Shown here: in pieces, positions 8,847-17,678 of the stretch | Position numbering within the stretch: position 1 is the stretch's first letter | How the letters are laid out: each line of letters starts with the position of its first letter | NCBI RefSeq assembly: GCF_018141665.1 | Contig: NZ_CP067976.1 | Coordinates: 620,001-684,000 of the forward strand | Direction: 5' to 3' | Source: Wolbachia endosymbiont of Spodoptera picta | GTDB lineage: Bacteria > Pseudomonadota > Alphaproteobacteria > Rickettsiales > Anaplasmataceae | DNA length: 64,000 bases | Position numbers and translations under genes: made by a program | Notes under the pieces: model-generated | What the model was told of the DNA's origin: nothing | What the model saw: only the letters and a program-made list of their open reading frames with translations | The model's database searches: none

Positions 8847-10895
8847 TTACGCAGAATTAGCAGCTATTTTCGTTTTCTTATTCCTAAGGTACACTAATAT
8901 GCTAACTATTGCTGCTGGAGTGATGCCCTGTATTTGCTTTGCAATGCCAATTGTTGCTGGTTTTATTGATTGCAACTTCTCTATCACTTCAGTTGACAAG
9001 CCTTTAATCTGTGAGTAGTTGAAATTAGTTGGAATTTGAGTATTAACTTCCTCTTGTAGAAACTTCATATCGGCTTCCTGTCTTACTAAATAAGGCTTGT
9101 ATTTTGCTTCAATTGCAACTGCTTCATATATTTCATTCTTGGCTATGCTATCAGTTATAGTGTTATTCCACCACATGACGCTGGAATCTACATTTTTTTC
9201 AGTGTCAACTGCATCCATTCTATCATCATTCAAGTACTGGATCCCAGTGTCAAGCACTGGGATGACAGGAAGAGGTGCTTTGGTGTTATGCAAGTAGCTG
9301 ACACTGGAATCCATGTTTAACTCTGGCCATATTTCTCGTAATTTATTCCAGTCAATATTTGGATAACCGAGCAAATCTAATGCTGTTTTTCTTATTCCAT
9401 CATAAGATATTTTAATGCCATAGGACCTGAGCTGCTCAGGAGTAATTGTTAGGCTCTCTAATTTCTCCTCAAGTTGCTTAATGGATTTAAGTTTACCCTG
9501 CAAAACAGAGTATCTCTCATGCGACACAAGAGAGATGTCATAACCTTTTTGTGTCAATCTTCTATCTGCATTATCTGACCTGATTGCCAGTCTATATTCT
9601 GCACGCGAGGTGAATAATCTGTAAGGCTCAGCAATTCCCTTAGTGACCAAGTCGTCTATCATTACACCGATATATGAGTCTGTACGATGAAGAACAAAAC
9701 TTTTTTGAGATAAAGAGAGTGCTGCATTGATTCCGGCAATAATTCCCTGCCCAGCTGCTTCTTCATATCCAGTGGTACCATTAATTTGACCAGCAAAATA
9801 TAGTCCTTTAACTTTCTTAGTTTCGAGAGTATGAAATAGCTCTCGTGGATCGATATAATCGTATTCAACTGCATATCCAGGTCTTAATATTTCTGCATTT
9901 TCAAGCCCTTTTATACTCTTTATCATTTCATACTGCACTTCGATGGGCAATGAATTTGAAATTCCATTTGGATATATAGTGTTATCATCAATCCCTTCTG
10001 GTTCTAGAAATATTTGGTGATTATTTTTTTCTGCAAATTTTTTAACTTTAGTTTCAATTGATGGGCAGTATCTTGGTGCAATAACGTTATCTAAATATGA
10101 AGAAGCTGATCTGTGAAGATTCTCTCGAATTACTCTGTGTGTATGTTCATTAGTATGAGTAATAAAACATGAAACCTGAGGCTGGTTAATTTTCTCTGTA
10201 AGATAAGAAAATGGTGTAGGTGGATTGTCACCCACTTGTTCTTGTAATACCGACCAGTTTATAGTGCCACGATCAAGCCTCGGTGGAGTTCCGGTACGTA
10301 ATCTGCCCAGTTTAAAATCATACTTCTTTAGCGTGTTTGCAAGCTCTATTGCAGGTTTATCTCCCATTCTTCCAGAAGGAGTTGTTTGCTCTCCTATATG
10401 AATCACACCACGTAAAAAAGTCCCTGTAGTCACAACAACTCTACTTGTCAGTATACGTTCACCTGAGTCTGTTATTACAGCTTTTATATAAGATTCTCCA
10501 TTGCTATCACTTTCGATAAGAAAATCGTCAACTGACTCTTCTTTTACTTTCAAGTTGTGATAATTTAGAATAATTTCCTGTATTGCTTTTTTGTATAATT
10601 TTCGGTCTGCCTGTGCACGTGGGCCCCATACCGCTGCGCCTCTGCTGCCATTTAAAACGACCGAGTGTATGCTTGCTCGGTCGATAGCTCTTCCCATTAT
10701 TCCATCAAGGGCATCCACTTCCCTAACTACAACACCCTTTGCAACTCCTCCAATTGCTGGATTACAAGACATTTCTCCTATAGTTGAAATTTTGTGAGTT
10801 ATAAGTAGCGTGCTTGCACCAAGGCGTGCTGCAGCTGTAGCTGCTTCACACCCGGCATGACCGCCACCTACTACCACTACGTCGTACTTATGCAT
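8847..10895 (-). CDS. mnmG: tRNA uridine-5-carboxymethylaminomethyl modification enzyme MnmG (GidA)
   Basis: MnmG is an FAD-dependent enzyme that, with MnmE, builds the cmnm5 group on U34 of tRNAs reading split codon boxes. It opens with the FAD-binding VVVGGGHAGCEAA, followed by the GidA signatures RGAAVWGPRAQADR and GTFLRGVIHIGE, and later FAGQINGTTGYEEAA; the C-terminal helical domain has the EAKYKPYLVRQEADM region. At 682 residues it is about 50 longer than usual. The excess, residues about 525-577, is encoded by a palindromic repeat (nt 9162-9315) placed just before the C-terminal domain. pepP follows after 8 nt. Confidence 0.97.
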   Translation of the reverse strand: MHKYDVVVVGGGHAGCEAATAAARLGASTLLITHKISTIGEMSCNPAIGGVAKGVVVREVDALDGIMGRAIDRASIHSVVLNGSRGAAVWGPRAQADRKLYKKAIQEIILNYHNLKVKEESVDDFLIESDSNGESYIKAVITDSGERILTSRVVVTTGTFLRGVIHIGEQTTPSGRMGDKPAIELANTLKKYDFKLGRLRTGTPPRLDRGTINWSVLQEQVGDNPPTPFSYLTEKINQPQVSCFITHTNEHTHRVIRENLHRSASSYLDNVIAPRYCPSIETKVKKFAEKNNHQIFLEPEGIDDNTIYPNGISNSLPIEVQYEMIKSIKGLENAEILRPGYAVEYDYIDPRELFHTLETKKVKGLYFAGQINGTTGYEEAAGQGIIAGINAALSLSQKSFVLHRTDSYIGVMIDDLVTKGIAEPYRLFTSRAEYRLAIRSDNADRRLTQKGYDISLVSHERYSVLQGKLKSIKQLEEKLESLTITPEQLRSYGIKISYDGIRKTALDLLGYPNIDWNKLREIWPELNMDSSVSYLHNTKAPLPVIPVLDTGIQYLNDDRMDAVDTEKNVDSSVMWWNNTITDSIAKNEIYEAVAIEAKYKPYLVRQEADMKFLQEEVNTQIPTNFNYSQIKGLSTEVIEKLQSIKPATIGIAKQIQGITPAAIVSILVYLRNKKTKIAANSA
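9162..9315. repeat. Double palindromic element inside the mnmG reading frame
   Basis: Two palindromic units lie head to tail inside mnmG: one around 9162-9195 and 9298-9315 (ATTCCA / TGGAAT arms) enclosing a full ATCCCAGTG...CACTGGGAT unit near 9239-9266. The insert keeps the frame and encodes a stretch including VIPVLDTGIQYL. Sequence on both sides matches ordinary MnmG, so it is an addition to the protein. Confidence 0.75.
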
Positions 10896-10984
10896 CTTCT
10901 TGAGTAATTCCTACTCTATAATATTCCAACTATCAGTGATTGATGTCAAATTTTACAGATTCCAGTGTTACACACTAACTTAGC

Positions 10985-11515
10985 TCAAATTATCGTCTCT
11001 TTTACAGAAGAAAATCTTTCAACTGTAGGAGAGGTAATACACTCATCCACTTCTTCTTCCTGAGATATTCCAACATATTTAGAATCTGTAATCGAAGTTG
11101 CACTTGCTGCAAATGTAATTGCTGCTTCATCTGCACAATGCACTAAAGATGTGGCTACATAAACCCCCATAATTGTTGCTATTAGCCCTGTTATTGCACT
11201 TACTAAGATAATCACTGTTACTACTGGATTAGGAAGAACAGCAATCACACTTGCATTAAGCACTGCCCCAATCATAGTACTTATAGGTATAGCCATACCC
11301 AAAAAAATTGCTATTTTTCCATGATCTTCCTCAATAGGATCTCTTTTGCAAAACCTATATAGCAAACATCCTACGTGCAAAACCGCAATCAATACTAGAG
11401 CCATAGAACCAGCAATTGCACCCATGGCTAAAGGTGATGAAGTGTCAAAACTTAACCAACAAGCTAATACTCCTAGTGCTGACACTATACTATAAGCTAA
11501 CAAACAAATATACAT
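10985..11515 (-). CDS. Small multi-pass membrane protein, paralogue of the gene at 43101
   Basis: The 176-residue protein has about four hydrophobic segments (residues about 5-20, 28-52, 68-92 and 98-125). A short charged loop after the second, LLYRFCKRDPIEED, matches LLYKFCKKDNIEKN in the gene at 43101-43595. Both end with an acidic tail containing an ECITSP/EYIISP-type motif. I know no function. It precedes tRNA-His on the same strand, and its paralogue lies beside tRNA-Gly. Confidence 0.8.
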   Translation of the reverse strand: MYICLLAYSIVSALGVLACWLSFDTSSPLAMGAIAGSMALVLIAVLHVGCLLYRFCKRDPIEEDHGKIAIFLGMAIPISTMIGAVLNASVIAVLPNPVVTVIILVSAITGLIATIMGVYVATSLVHCADEAAITFAASATSITDSKYVGISQEEEVDECITSPTVERFSSVKETII

Positions 11516-11665
11516 ACAATCCCTCTCACTAATTAATAGGCATCATTTTTACTCTAAATTGCAAACTTTCCCTCCGCCATCTAAATACTAGAGCAACAAG
11601 GAATGCCAACGGCCGTGCAAAAATATCTAATGTTTATATTTATGTAAAGTGGAAATTTTGAGTGG

Positions 11666-11739
11666 GGCGAGCGACCAGGATTGAACTGGCGACATTCAGT
11701 ACCACAAACTGACGCTCTACCAACTGAGCTACGCCCGCC
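11666..11739 (-). tRNA. tRNA-His (GTG)
   Basis: The reverse complement folds into a cloverleaf with a D-arm GCTCAGTTGGTAGAGC, anticodon loop TTGTGGT (GTG) and T-arm around GTTCAATC. The 5' end has the extra G(-1) opposite C73 that is characteristic of tRNA-His. CCA appears to be encoded directly after C73 (11663-11665). Confidence 0.95.
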
Positions 11740-11869
11740 AAGATATAAAATTTTTAACATACGAGCACAAATAGTCAATTGATTATTTAAGCTACCTCCT
11801 TTTGCAGAGGGTTTTAAATATTTTCATTCATGCTTTTATCATTATACTCAATCGTATTGACACCGTGAT

Positions 11870-13366
11870 ATGTTTAAAAGTATTTTCACATTTAGTTTTT
11901 TTACAGCTATTTCAAGAATCTCAGGGCTAATAAGAGATGTATTGATTGCTACGGTTATTGGTGCAACCTCTCTTGCAGATATATTCTTTTCCTCGTTTCG
12001 CTTTGCTAATTTATTTCGATCGTTTTTTGCAGAGGGGGCATTTACTACCTCATTCATACCATTATACTCTGCAGAGTCATATGATAATAAAAAGGCATTT
12101 AATTTCGCAAGTAGTGTAATATCCATTACGTTTATTATTCTAGTAATTTTTTGCCTTATCACACAAACCTTCTTCCCCTACATGATCAAAATCTTCACTC
12201 CTGGATTTGACCAAAATAAATTTACCTTTACTGTAACTTTGTCGAAAATTATGATGCCCTACATAATCTTCGTGTCAATCGCATCACTTATTGGTGGAAT
12301 GTTGCAAGTAAAACAGCATTTTGCTTCAACAGCTATTTCACCAATCATTTTGAACCTCTGTTTAATCATCAGTTTGTTTTTACCTTACATTGAAACACCG
12401 GCTCATAACCTTTCTATAGCCGTCCTGATTGGAGGGATTTTGCAGCTACTTTTAATAATATTTAGTGCATACAAATTAAAGGCTTTCTTTTCTTTTAGTT
12501 TAGAATTAAGTAACGAAGTAAAATTATTTTTTAAACGTGTGATACCTGCAATTATCAACAATTGTGTAATACAAATAAGTGTATGGATTGACACAATCAT
12601 GGCAAGTTTTATACCAAATGCAGTTTCTTATATATATTATGCCGATAGACTAAATCAACTACCGCAAGGAGTAATTGGCACTGCAATTGGTACAGTACTT
12701 CTTCCTCTGATTTCAAAACGAATAAATGATACTGAGAATATAGTCAAAATACAGAACAAGGCCCTTAATATAGGGTTAATATTAATTATGCCAATAACTG
12801 CTGCTTTTATCATTATTCCTGACATAATTTTACTTACGCTTTTTTCTTACGGCCGATTTGATTATTATGCAGTGCAGCAAACTGTTCCTACATTAGTAGC
12901 ATTTTCTCTTTCTTTACCCGCATTTATTATAAATAAAGTATTGCTACCCACATTCTTTGCTAGGGGAAAGCTAAAAATACCAACTATGTTCTCATTAACG
13001 TGCCTTGGAATTAATGTAATACTAAATCTCATATTAATGAACAAATACCAACATATAGGAATTGCTATTGCTACTTCCATTTCCACTTGGATAAATTCTA
13101 TTTTATTGATTAATTATTTAACAATAAATAAGATGTATAAGATTAGCCAAGCATTATTACTAAATATTGTAAAAATTCTCACTGCAACATTGGTTATGTC
13201 AATAGTTCTTTATCTCTCTAATTACTTATCAGCAGGGTTGTTTTGCGATAGAGGGCTAGCTCGTATTGTTTATTTAGTAACTTTAATAGCTTTGAGTGTT
13301 ATTATTTATTCTAGCACTCTTTACCTAATTTTTAGAGGAAATTTGAATAATTTGAAATATGTATAA
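11870..13366 (+). CDS. murJ: Lipid II flippase MurJ (MviN)
   Basis: The 498 residues form about 14 membrane helices of the MOP exporter superfamily, which flips lipid II across the inner membrane. Early family signatures are SRISGLIRDVLIA and FFAEGAFTTSFIPL, and later PQGVIGTAIGTVLLP. Wolbachia-type bacteria keep lipid II synthesis although they make little or no classical wall, which fits dapE, asd and ldcA elsewhere in the window. It is divergent from tRNA-His and followed by an AsmA-like gene. Confidence 0.95.
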   Translation: MFKSIFTFSFFTAISRISGLIRDVLIATVIGATSLADIFFSSFRFANLFRSFFAEGAFTTSFIPLYSAESYDNKKAFNFASSVISITFIILVIFCLITQTFFPYMIKIFTPGFDQNKFTFTVTLSKIMMPYIIFVSIASLIGGMLQVKQHFASTAISPIILNLCLIISLFLPYIETPAHNLSIAVLIGGILQLLLIIFSAYKLKAFFSFSLELSNEVKLFFKRVIPAIINNCVIQISVWIDTIMASFIPNAVSYIYYADRLNQLPQGVIGTAIGTVLLPLISKRINDTENIVKIQNKALNIGLILIMPITAAFIIIPDIILLTLFSYGRFDYYAVQQTVPTLVAFSLSLPAFIINKVLLPTFFARGKLKIPTMFSLTCLGINVILNLILMNKYQHIGIAIATSISTWINSILLINYLTINKMYKISQALLLNIVKILTATLVMSIVLYLSNYLSAGLFCDRGLARIVYLVTLIALSVIIYSSTLYLIFRGNLNNLKYV

Positions 13367-13425
13367 ATTACACCCTTTGTATTGCTATATGTCATTTCAG
13401 CTACTATTCCAATATCCACTCCTTT

Positions 13426-13453
13426 CATCCCAGTGTCAAGCACTGGGATGACA
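13426..13453. repeat. Short palindromic repeat
   Basis: TCATCCCAGTG, a short loop, CACTGGGATGA: a single unit of the palindrome family between murJ and the AsmA-like gene. It could form an RNA hairpin. Confidence 0.7.
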
Positions 13454-13487
13454 AGAAGAGAAGGGATGCTGGAATGAGAGGTCTATT

Positions 13488-15986
13488 ATGAAACTTTCTT
13501 TATACGCCATATTATCAATCTCGTTGCTATTAATTCTCATGCACGTTGCTGCAACTTTTAAGGATTGGAGTGGCTACAGAGAATATATCGTAAAAGAGTT
13601 AGAGAAGACGCATGATGCTAAAGTACATGTTGGAGGAAAAATTGAAGTTTCGCTCATTACTCCAAAACTTACTATTTACAATGTATATGTACAATATAAC
13701 AAAAACAAGGAACAAAAATTATCAGATTTAATTAGTGCAAAAAAAATTGAAATAAGGCCATCGCTATTATCGTTGTTTTCATTTTCATTGCAACCAAAGT
13801 CAATCTCATTTTTGGGCATGAAAAGCAACAAAGAAAATTTACTTAATATTATAAATACGAAAGCCAATGATAATATAGTTGATATATTAATAAAGGACAG
13901 CCAAATAAGTTTTAACGCCGATACTATTAACATCAAGGAAGTTGCTATAAAAAAAAATAAGAAGTTTTTTGGTGAAGTACAGATTGGTGACAACAATTAC
14001 GATTTTTCTGGAAAGGTTAATGTCACAAAAAATAATGTACACATTAGTGTTGATTCAAATTTTGCAAATTTGCTATTTAAAGGTAATAGAAATCAAGAAG
14101 AGCTCAAGGGCAATTTAGTATTGACGATTAATAATAATTCTGATTCTATGAGCGACTTGGCAAAAATCATTAATCTTAGCTTCCTTTCTTATGTGATTCC
14201 CAGCGAAAATATTGAGATATCATCCAATATCAATCTCAATGAAAGCGAATTTACGGCAACTGATTTAAAAATTGAGTCCAAAAGCATGCAAGGCACTGGT
14301 ATAATACAAAATGATAGAAAAAGTGATCATACTAATATCAATATTAGTTTTAGTAAAGTCGACCTAAAAAACGGCTCACACAAAACAACAGATATGAAGG
14401 GTCTTTTAGAATCTTTTAGAGAGGTTGTGCCAAAGAACCTGAGCTTGGATTTTAATATGGAAGCTTCAAATATTCAATATCAAAACAGGATATTGGACAA
14501 ATTTCATGCTACGCTAAAATTTGCTAATGGCGAAATAAACGTTGATACTCTTCTTCAATTTCCTGGAACCAATAATATATCTCGCTTATCAGGAAGAGTT
14601 TCAAACAATGGCAACTTGTCTGAATTTAATGGTGATATATTGATAAAGGGTGAGTCGTTCATTTCACATATTTTACCTTCTATCAAGATGCAAGAAAGAG
14701 AGAAAAGTCAATTTACAGCAAGTTCTAAACTATATTTAGCACCTAGAATATTATCTCTTTCAGATATCAGATTGCTAAATAACAAAGAATCTTGGCAAGG
14801 ATCAATTAAGGTAAATCACACAAAAAAACACAATATGATCGATAGCAAATTTAGCATGCATAACATTAATATAGATAAATATGATTATTCATTATTCAGC
14901 AAAGTGCAATGGCTGAAAAATCTTAAATATGATGTAAATATAAGAACTAGTGTTAAAGATTCTATATTCAATGGTACAAAAATTGAAGATTTGGATTTTT
15001 CATTAAAAATACAAGAGAACAAGCTATTTGCAGATAAAATAAAGTTATTCGGAGAAGATTTCGACATTACCGGTAGTGTAAAAATATTAGTGGATCAAAA
15101 ATACACTAAGCCTTTATTAGACGTAAACCTTACAGGTAATAAATTTAATGGAAATATCTTTAAATTACCAAAACTATTAGAGGTAAAAAGAAACTCAAGA
15201 AATGAAATAAATCAAATTCAATGGTCAACAAAGCAGCTTAATTTTTTAGATGAGAAAGGAGATTTTGATGCAAACGTGCAAATCAAAACTACAGAATTTA
15301 AAATTGGGCAAAACGTCTTAAAAGATTTTAACTTGGATACAGTGATAAGAAACAACACTATCACTATCAAACAGATAAGTTACATACTAGAACATGGACA
15401 AATGTTTTTTCAGGGTTATCTAAAAGCAGGCTCAATTCACACAAAATTTTCTATTGCAAATTTGGACACCAAGGAAGTTATAGGAGTTAATAACATAAAT
15501 GGCAAGATAAGCTTAAGTGGTGAAATCAAAACTCAAGGAACAAGCTTTGATGATTGGGCTAGTAACTTATCAGGAAATGTAAACTTTCAAGCACAGAAAA
15601 TAGAGTTTACAAATGTGGATTTTAATTCATTCATCACTAAGTTGTTAAGTAGTAAGAATAAACCTGAAATTTCCAAGCTTGCTTACGTTGATATATATAA
15701 TGGCAGTACGCTTTTTGAAAATATTAATGGAAAAGTAAGTATTAACAGTGGTGTATGTTCAACTAGTTCACAGTTTAGTACCGATCAAGCATCAGGTTCT
15801 ATCTCTTCTAATTTAATCTTATCTAATTTCTCCTTAACTTCTATATTCAGACTCTTTTTCATACTACCAAATCATAATAGTCCTATTTATATCGAGGCAC
15901 ACTTAGATGGCCCTATTTGGTGCCCTAAGATGAGTTTTGATGTAGACCAAATTTACAACACCTTAGTTAGCAAGAAAAATAGTTAA
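13488..15986 (+). CDS. AsmA-family / DUF3971-like envelope protein
   Basis: The 832-residue protein has one N-terminal membrane segment (residues about 5-22) followed by a long periplasmic region rich in beta-strands, with an AsmA-like C-terminal part (SGNVNFQAQKIEF... YNGSTLFENINGKVSI). AsmA-type proteins are thought to bridge the periplasm and help move phospholipids to the outer membrane; that role is family-level knowledge. It starts 121 nt after murJ, with a palindromic repeat between them. Confidence 0.8.
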   Translation: MKLSLYAILSISLLLILMHVAATFKDWSGYREYIVKELEKTHDAKVHVGGKIEVSLITPKLTIYNVYVQYNKNKEQKLSDLISAKKIEIRPSLLSLFSFSLQPKSISFLGMKSNKENLLNIINTKANDNIVDILIKDSQISFNADTINIKEVAIKKNKKFFGEVQIGDNNYDFSGKVNVTKNNVHISVDSNFANLLFKGNRNQEELKGNLVLTINNNSDSMSDLAKIINLSFLSYVIPSENIEISSNINLNESEFTATDLKIESKSMQGTGIIQNDRKSDHTNINISFSKVDLKNGSHKTTDMKGLLESFREVVPKNLSLDFNMEASNIQYQNRILDKFHATLKFANGEINVDTLLQFPGTNNISRLSGRVSNNGNLSEFNGDILIKGESFISHILPSIKMQEREKSQFTASSKLYLAPRILSLSDIRLLNNKESWQGSIKVNHTKKHNMIDSKFSMHNINIDKYDYSLFSKVQWLKNLKYDVNIRTSVKDSIFNGTKIEDLDFSLKIQENKLFADKIKLFGEDFDITGSVKILVDQKYTKPLLDVNLTGNKFNGNIFKLPKLLEVKRNSRNEINQIQWSTKQLNFLDEKGDFDANVQIKTTEFKIGQNVLKDFNLDTVIRNNTITIKQISYILEHGQMFFQGYLKAGSIHTKFSIANLDTKEVIGVNNINGKISLSGEIKTQGTSFDDWASNLSGNVNFQAQKIEFTNVDFNSFITKLLSSKNKPEISKLAYVDIYNGSTLFENINGKVSINSGVCSTSSQFSTDQASGSISSNLILSNFSLTSIFRLFFILPNHNSPIYIEAHLDGPIWCPKMSFDVDQIYNTLVSKKNS

Positions 15987-16055
15987 CTCATTTAGATGTA
16001 GGATTTAAGGGACCATCTGTCTTTAAGTTAGACCTTAGTAAAAGATGTTCCACTC

Positions 16056-16505
16056 TCACCAATGATAAAACTGATTGATTGTTTGTACCTTCTCAATGTT
16101 TGCGTCGCTGCAGCTTGTGCTTGGACTCTCTGTCTCTCCAAGCAATAAACGTGTTATCTCCCTATAGTCTTTGAGAACAGATAAATGTAAAACAGTAATA
16201 CAAGAATTACTTGATATATTAATATCTGCTCCTTTTTCAAGCAATAATTTTACCATACTTGTGTGGCCTTCACGAACAGCATGGTATAAAGGAGTATAAC
16301 CGAAACGATTTTTTATATCAATAACTGCTCCTTTTTTAAGCAATAATTTCACTTGCTCTAAGCGATTTCTTTTAGCAGCGTAATGTAAAGGAGTTTCACC
16401 ATTACGATCTGCTGCATTAATATTTGCTTTGCGTCTCGATGACAATTCTATATGAGGAAGAATAAATCGAGAATTACCTACTGAATTTTCTTGTTCTTGA
16501 TACAT
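16056..16505 (-). CDS. Small ankyrin-repeat protein
   Basis: The 149-residue protein has three ankyrin repeats (TPLHYAAKRNRLEQVKLLL, TPLYHAVREGHTSMVKLLL, TVLHLSVLKDYREITRLLL), a short N-terminal arm and a Ser/Cys-containing tail. It lies 53 nt downstream of a relic of the portal gene's 3' end (16559-16610). The next ankyrin gene has the same position relative to the real portal gene, so the two ankyrin genes look like products of a tandem duplication followed by divergence and shortening. Confidence 0.88.
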   Translation of the reverse strand: MYQEQENSVGNSRFILPHIELSSRRKANINAADRNGETPLHYAAKRNRLEQVKLLLKKGAVIDIKNRFGYTPLYHAVREGHTSMVKLLLEKGADINISSNSCITVLHLSVLKDYREITRLLLGETESPSTSCSDANIEKVQTINQFYHW

Positions 16506-16558
16506 AAAATACCTCTAATTTCTTACAGCTTAGTATAAATATCTACACTATATAAATA

Positions 16559-16610
16559 TCAATTCAACGCATCACCACCGGGTAACGGTAAAAGTTTCTC
16601 CTTTTATAAT
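16559..16610 (-). pseudogene. Relic of the portal-gene 3' end
   Basis: Nineteen nucleotides, 16571-16589, are identical to 17691-17709 inside the last codons of the portal gene (PLPGGD). The match extends on the 5' side with substitutions and a deletion of about 9 nt, and past the stop codon into the spacer (AAATATCAA versus TAATATCAA). An in-frame stop shows that it is not translated as portal. Confidence 0.65.
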
Positions 16611-16634
16611 GAGCATAGGCCTGTGTACATTACT

Positions 16635-17627
16635 CTAATTATGAGCTTGAGCAGCTGCTTGAAGTTGTTCAGCACTTGGATTATCCAAATTCTGACTTGG
16701 AAATGCCTCTATAATGTTCTTTAACTCTTTATCTGTTAAGTGATAAGTTATTTCGTCAAAAACTTGATGTAACACCCGCAAATTAGAATTCTCTATAGCT
16801 GCTTTACTTTTATCTAATAAATCCCTTCTGTCCGATGCCTTATCAAATTGGCTTACTATTGTATCAACGTGTTCAGGAAATTCTGATATATATTCCAATG
16901 CGTCAGAACACCTTATTTCATCATATTCTCTATCAGACAAATAACCTGCTAATTTATTCTCATCAGTCTCTCGCAGAAACTGATATAACGATATATTGCT
17001 GTTACTAAGCCTGACGTTCATCATCTCATTCTGATAATCATCCCAAAATTTGGACAATTCAATATTTTTGACAATACACTCTGGTTTCGTTGTGATACCA
17101 CTATGTACCACAGCATATGCAATTATAGTTCTTACAACCATCGGTTTATCGCAATACCCTATTTTGTAATCATCACTAGCTACAATAGATAAAGGGGTCC
17201 TTCCTGTCTTGTCTACTGCATTAACATTTGCTCCTCTATCAAGCAGCAACCTTACTAATTCCTCCCGATCATACTTAAGTGCAAAATGTAAAGGAGTCAT
17301 ATCCAGATTATCTACTGCATTAACATTTGCTCCTCTATCAAGCAGCAATTCTGCTACTTCCTTATGACCATACCTAACTGCAGTATGTAAAGGAGTCCAC
17401 TTTCGCCTTTCTATTGCATTAACATTTGCCCCTTTATTAAGCAGCAATTCTTCTACTTCCTTATGACCATACCTAACTGCAATATGTAAAGGAGTCTCCT
17501 TTTGCACAGTTGTTACTGCATTAATATTTGCTCCAGCTTCTATCAACTCCGTAATCTGCTGTATATTCTCTCCTTTAGAAGAATTCATTAATAGTTCATC
17601 CAATTCTCTTTGTTCCCTTTCATTCAT
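16635..17627 (-). CDS. Ankyrin-repeat protein
   Basis: The 330-residue protein has five ankyrin repeats in residues about 10-180 (TPLHIAVRYGHKEVEELLLN and similar), then a helical, acidic C-terminal region of about 150 residues that is not ankyrin and that I do not recognise. It has no membrane segment. It starts 51 nt after the stop codon of the portal gene on the same strand. Three repeats are nearly identical to one another in DNA, suggesting recent amplification. Confidence 0.9.
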   Translation of the reverse strand: MNEREQRELDELLMNSSKGENIQQITELIEAGANINAVTTVQKETPLHIAVRYGHKEVEELLLNKGANVNAIERRKWTPLHTAVRYGHKEVAELLLDRGANVNAVDNLDMTPLHFALKYDREELVRLLLDRGANVNAVDKTGRTPLSIVASDDYKIGYCDKPMVVRTIIAYAVVHSGITTKPECIVKNIELSKFWDDYQNEMMNVRLSNSNISLYQFLRETDENKLAGYLSDREYDEIRCSDALEYISEFPEHVDTIVSQFDKASDRRDLLDKSKAAIENSNLRVLHQVFDEITYHLTDKELKNIIEAFPSQNLDNPSAEQLQAAAQAHN

Positions 17628-17678
17628 AATTTACCCCACAATTTCATTGTAGTTAATTTAATATGCAAAAAAATAATA

